The notes beneath the pieces are model-generated. The model searched no databases and was not told the DNA's origin. It saw nothing but the letters and a program-made list of their open reading frames with translations. From NCBI RefSeq assembly GCF_004014715.1, contig NZ_CP034835.1:186001-250000 (forward strand): DNA of 64,000 nucleotides, given 5' to 3'. Positions within the stretch are counted from its first letter, which is position 1, and each line of letters opens with the position of its first letter. Shown piece after piece: positions 61,094 through 64,000 of the stretch. Source of the DNA: Pseudoalteromonas sp. R3 (GTDB lineage: Bacteria; Pseudomonadota; Gammaproteobacteria; Enterobacterales; Alteromonadaceae). The position numbers were made by a program, and so were the translations under genes.

Positions 61094-61260
61094 GTATACC
61101 AATTTGCTTAATTAAGTGTTCTATTTTGAGGCGAGAAAATAGGGTCGATAACCAGGCAAAAATTTTGCTATTTAGCTGTTCTAAATGAGAAATTTTTAAC
61201 GCCGTTAGCGTCATATTTGCTCCTTCAAATAGAAGAGGTATTAAGTGAAATTGGTATTAC
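61094..61260. repeat. fold-back MITE-like repeat element
   Basis: A non-coding block of about 167 bp with terminal inverted repeats: left GTATACCAATTTGCTTAAT, right end complementary to GTAATACCAATTTCACTTAAT. The inverted similarity continues inward (TTCTATTTTGAGG against TTCTATTTGAAGG), and the middle holds the palindromes GCAAAAATTTTGC and AACGCCGTTAGCGT. No ORF. It is like non-autonomous repeats I recall in Pseudoalteromonas and relatives. Its right end includes the stop codon of the S24 regulator gene. Confidence 0.75.
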
Positions 61261-61910
61261 ATACTACGCCCACACCAGACTATTCTGCCTGCGATACCAT
61301 GCTGCTGAGCATTGTCGGCCTGTATCTGCCAGGCAGGGTAATCGGGGTTATCACTCACTACGCTGATATGATCCCGATGTTGTATTAAGCGTTTAGCCAT
61401 TAGGCCATCTTCGGTTTGCAGCACAAATACGCCGCGTTTATTCGCATCACGCTGGCTTAAATCAACCAGAACCATGTCGCCGTGTTGCAGAGTCGGTAGC
61501 ATACTGTCACCGCGAATAGTCACAAATGCCAGCTGTTCACTATGCACGCCCAGCTGAGTGCTCAACCAGCGCTTATTCAGGGCAAACTGTTCGGTGATGT
61601 CTTCACTGCCATTGATGCTACCAAAACCGGCACTGGCTTCAACGTCCAACTTAGGGACCATGAGCATATCCTGTCCAGTAGCTAGCGTGCCATGTTCAAC
61701 GGGCTGTTCACCTGTAAGTAGCCAGTTTAGATCGATACCAAATAGACTGTACAAATGCTCCAGATAAGCAACAGATGGTCGGCTCAGACCACGGCAAATA
61801 CGATAAATATGCGACGGTGATTTACCGGTAAGTAGCGCAAACTGACGCTTGTTTCCGGCACTAAACTGGTCGATTAAGGTAATAAACCGACGCGAAAATG
61901 CTGTGCTCAT
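61257..61910 (-). CDS. LexA/CI-like XRE-S24 transcriptional regulator
   Basis: A 217-aa protein with an N-terminal helix-turn-helix (about 18-55; KRQFALLTGKSPSHIYRICR) and a C-terminal S24 peptidase domain. The LexA-like elements are A94-G95 in EASAGFG (possible cleavage site), Ser136 in GDSMLPT and Lys173 in LMAKRL. This fits self-cleaving CI-type repressors, though no phage genes are near. The stop codon lies in the terminal repeat of the fold-back element, but the ending GRIVWCGR is normal for the family, so it is not visibly truncated. Confidence 0.88.
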   Translation of the reverse strand: MSTAFSRRFITLIDQFSAGNKRQFALLTGKSPSHIYRICRGLSRPSVAYLEHLYSLFGIDLNWLLTGEQPVEHGTLATGQDMLMVPKLDVEASAGFGSINGSEDITEQFALNKRWLSTQLGVHSEQLAFVTIRGDSMLPTLQHGDMVLVDLSQRDANKRGVFVLQTEDGLMAKRLIQHRDHISVVSDNPDYPAWQIQADNAQQHGIAGRIVWCGRSM

Positions 61911-62132
61911 GACACCCCATACAGGTTACAACGAAGAAAGGGGTCCAGAGTACTTGTCTCTTAGGAGGGTGTACAGTCTGGGGAGTCTGATTGCCTACTA
62001 TCTGTCCAGGCATCATGGGCATAGATAATTATTTGTACGATTTTAAACCCGCCAGGTTTAGTTTAACCAGATCGGAACTTCAGGTAGGTGCTTGGTAGGA
62101 AGTGCGACAGTTCTATATCTGAATATTCTGCG

Positions 62133-62939
62133 CTACCGTTTTAGATACTGCCGGGGAGTTGTGCCAAAGTACTTTTTAAATGCGCTGTTAAACGCCGAGC
62201 TGGATTCGAAACCCAGTTGCTGGGCAATGACTTGCTGGGTTTCTCCGGCTGTGAGCATCTCCACCGCACGCAGTGCTCTGAGTTTTTGTTTCCATTGACT
62301 AAAGCTCATGGCAAAGCTTTTATGAAACAGCCGGTTCAGTGTTCTGGCCGAGGCGCCCACCTGCTCACCCCACTGCTCTAAAGTTCGTGTACAGCCTGGG
62401 TTAGAATACAGTTCACTGACAATCGGCAACAGTCGCTGGTCATCCGCCTTGGGAATGAAAAACGCACTGGTGGGCGCCAGCTCCAGTCGATCGATAAACA
62501 CCTGGATAAAGCGCTCGGTTTTATCATCGAGCAGATAGTCTTCGGGCCAGGTGCAGATGGTCAGGATCATCTCTTTTAGCAGCGCATCAACTACCAGGGT
62601 TTTTGCCTGGTCGCCTAATATGGCGGCATACTTTTCATCAATATAAACGCTGCGAAAATGTCCGCCATAACGGCAGAACGTTTCATGTTCCACATTGGGA
62701 GGGATCCACAAGGCCTGCTGTGGTGGAATGACGAAAGTGCCCTGCGGTGTGAAAATGCTCATGACTGAATCACTGATATAAGTGATCTGCCCCCAGTGAT
62801 GGCTGTGTGAGCGCACATGCTCATTGGCGGGCATAGTGGTAGGGCGTGGGAAAATCGGCCTGCCCAGTGTCTTGCGTTTAAAGCGGCTGGACACACTGCG
62901 CCAGGAAGCATCTGTCCGATTTGATAAACTTTGTGTCAT
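62133..62939 (-). CDS. AraC-family transcriptional regulator
   Basis: A 268-aa regulator with an N-terminal cupin-like domain (HSHHWGQITYI, FVIPPQQALWIPPNVEHE) and a C-terminal AraC DNA-binding domain of two helix-turn-helix motifs (ARTLNRLFHKSFAMSFSQWK; QQLGFESSSAFNSAFKKYFG). It is divergent from an MFS transporter, which is a common regulator-target arrangement; the effector is unknown. Confidence 0.92.
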   Translation of the reverse strand: MTQSLSNRTDASWRSVSSRFKRKTLGRPIFPRPTTMPANEHVRSHSHHWGQITYISDSVMSIFTPQGTFVIPPQQALWIPPNVEHETFCRYGGHFRSVYIDEKYAAILGDQAKTLVVDALLKEMILTICTWPEDYLLDDKTERFIQVFIDRLELAPTSAFFIPKADDQRLLPIVSELYSNPGCTRTLEQWGEQVGASARTLNRLFHKSFAMSFSQWKQKLRALRAVEMLTAGETQQVIAQQLGFESSSAFNSAFKKYFGTTPRQYLKR

Positions 62940-63019
62940 GATTTCCCATATTAGCCAGCGGGCTTAGCTCCTATACTAACCGGGCCACTAACGGCAATCA
63001 ATGTGCTTAAGGACTGTAA

Positions 63020-64000
63020 ATGAAAAACCCGACCCGACTCTTTGTGCCGTCTCCAATGAGCTTTATGGTGCTGGCAACCATTGTGATGGCAATGACCTTT
63101 TCTGCCTGGAATGCCTTGCTTAATAACTTTGCAATTGAACAGGCTGCGTTTACTGGCGCGCATATTGGCATGTTGCAGTCATTGCGCGAGGTGCCTGGTT
63201 TTTTGGCGTTTACGGCGGTGTTTGTGTTGCTGGTGCTGAAGGAGCAAACCTTTGCGCTGGTGAGTTTGTGTTTATTATCAATCGGGGTAGCGCTGACGGG
63301 GATTTTCCCCAGTGTGTATGGCCTGTATGCCACAACAGTGCTGATGTCTATTGGCTTTCACTATTTTGAAACGCTTAATCAATTGCTGAGCTTGCAATGG
63401 TTTTCTAAGGAAGAAGCGCCGGAGCAGTTAGGTCGGCTGCTGTCTATTAAATCTATGGCCTCTTTGGTCACCTTTGGCCTGATCTGGGTGGCATTCACCT
63501 GGCTGGCCACTGATTATGTATGGGTTTATTTGCTCTTCGGCGGTGCCGGACTGGCGCTGACGCTGTTTATGGCAGCAACGCACCCACAATTTGTGCAGCA
63601 AGCAACGCAACACAAGAAATTAATTCTGCGCAAGCAATATTCTCTTTATTACATTCTGACTTTTTTCTCCGGTGCTCGTCGTCAGATCTTTATGGTGTTT
63701 GCCGGCTTTTTAATGGTTGAAAAGTTTGGTTTTGATGTGGCCGAAATCACTGCGCTGTATATGCTCAACCACGTTGTGAACATTTTTGTCGCGCCGAAAA
63801 TCGGTCAGATGATCAACCGCATTGGAGAGCAAAAGGCGCTGACATTGGAATATTCAGGATTAATATTGGTATTTGTGGGTTATGCACTGGTGGAGTCAGC
63901 CCAGCTGGCGGCTGTGCTGTATGTTGTGGACCATATCTTTTTTGCCATGGCCATTGCACTGAAAACCTACTTCCAGAAAATTGCTCAGCCAGAGGATATT
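63020..64000 (+). CDS. major facilitator superfamily transporter, 5' part (cut by window edge)
   Basis: The + frame is open from the ATG at 63020 to the window end, 327 codons, with AGGA 6 nt upstream. The protein (MKNPTRLFVPSPMSFMVL...) has about nine or ten hydrophobic segments, including SLREVPGFLAFTAVFVLLVL and a cytoplasmic-loop-like QQATQHKKLILRKQYSL in the middle, the layout of a 12-TM MFS protein. The end is missing. Divergent from the AraC gene; substrate not predictable. Confidence 0.82.
   Translation, partial: MKNPTRLFVPSPMSFMVLATIVMAMTFSAWNALLNNFAIEQAAFTGAHIGMLQSLREVPGFLAFTAVFVLLVLKEQTFALVSLCLLSIGVALTGIFPSVYGLYATTVLMSIGFHYFETLNQLLSLQWFSKEEAPEQLGRLLSIKSMASLVTFGLIWVAFTWLATDYVWVYLLFGGAGLALTLFMAATHPQFVQQATQHKKLILRKQYSLYYILTFFSGARRQIFMVFAGFLMVEKFGFDVAEITALYMLNHVVNIFVAPKIGQMINRIGEQKALTLEYSGLILVFVGYALVESAQLAAVLYVVDHIFFAMAIALKTYFQKIAQPEDI

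Noticed and set aside
63007..63613. Minus-strand frames at the right edge
   Set aside because: They are antisense to the MFS transporter frame that is open to the window end.

Overview
The window reads as chromosomal DNA of a marine gammaproteobacterium of the Alteromonadales, most like Pseudoalteromonas. This is inferred from gene content and protein similarity recalled from memory, not from a search. It is mostly housekeeping sequence with dense coding. I found no tRNA, rRNA, CRISPR array, integrase, transposase or prophage block.

Layout. 1-9.2 kb: the 5' part of tmcA (cut by the window edge), uvrD with a LexA-type box, cheV, a two-TM potassium channel with a small membrane protein, an EVE-domain protein, tesB and plsB. 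9.2-14.6 kb: a complete S10 ribosomal operon (rpsJ-rplC-rplD-rplW-rplB-rpsS-rplV-rpsC-rplP-rpmC-rpsQ) with a strong promoter and structured leader. It is not followed by the spc operon. Instead 14.46-15.30 kb holds five tandem copies of the rpsQ 3' end, with a strong terminator after each of the first four. 15.5-24.0 kb: an orphan lipoprotein, three chemoreceptors and hemN (with an FNR-like box). 24.3-30.1 kb: a YeeZ-like SDR protein and a histidine-utilisation block (hutC, hutI, hutG) with a degenerate GGDEF-EAL protein between hutI and hutG. 30.1-34.4 kb: rraA, a PAP2 phosphatase with a glycosyltransferase-like partner, and a fourth chemoreceptor.

34.4-40.0 kb: priA, an ftsN-like gene, hslV, hslU and a DUF971 gene on the minus strand, with a sigma32-like promoter before hslV, and divergent rpmE. 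40.6-46.2 kb: malic enzyme, then the divergent methionine genes metJ and metBL separated by Met boxes. 46.2-61.0 kb: PBP1a divergent from pilMNOPQ, then aroK-aroB-damX-dam, two small genes, and rpe-gph-trpS. 61.1-64.0 kb: a fold-back MITE-like repeat, a LexA/CI-type S24 regulator, an AraC regulator, and a divergent MFS transporter cut by the window edge.

The most unusual structure is the rpsQ-tail/terminator array. It looks like serial tandem duplication at the S10 operon end, at a point where the ribosomal supercluster has been broken. The other items worth checking are the degenerate GGDEF-EAL protein inside the hut block, the fold-back repeat, and several well-placed regulatory sites (LexA, HutC, FNR, MetJ, sigma32).
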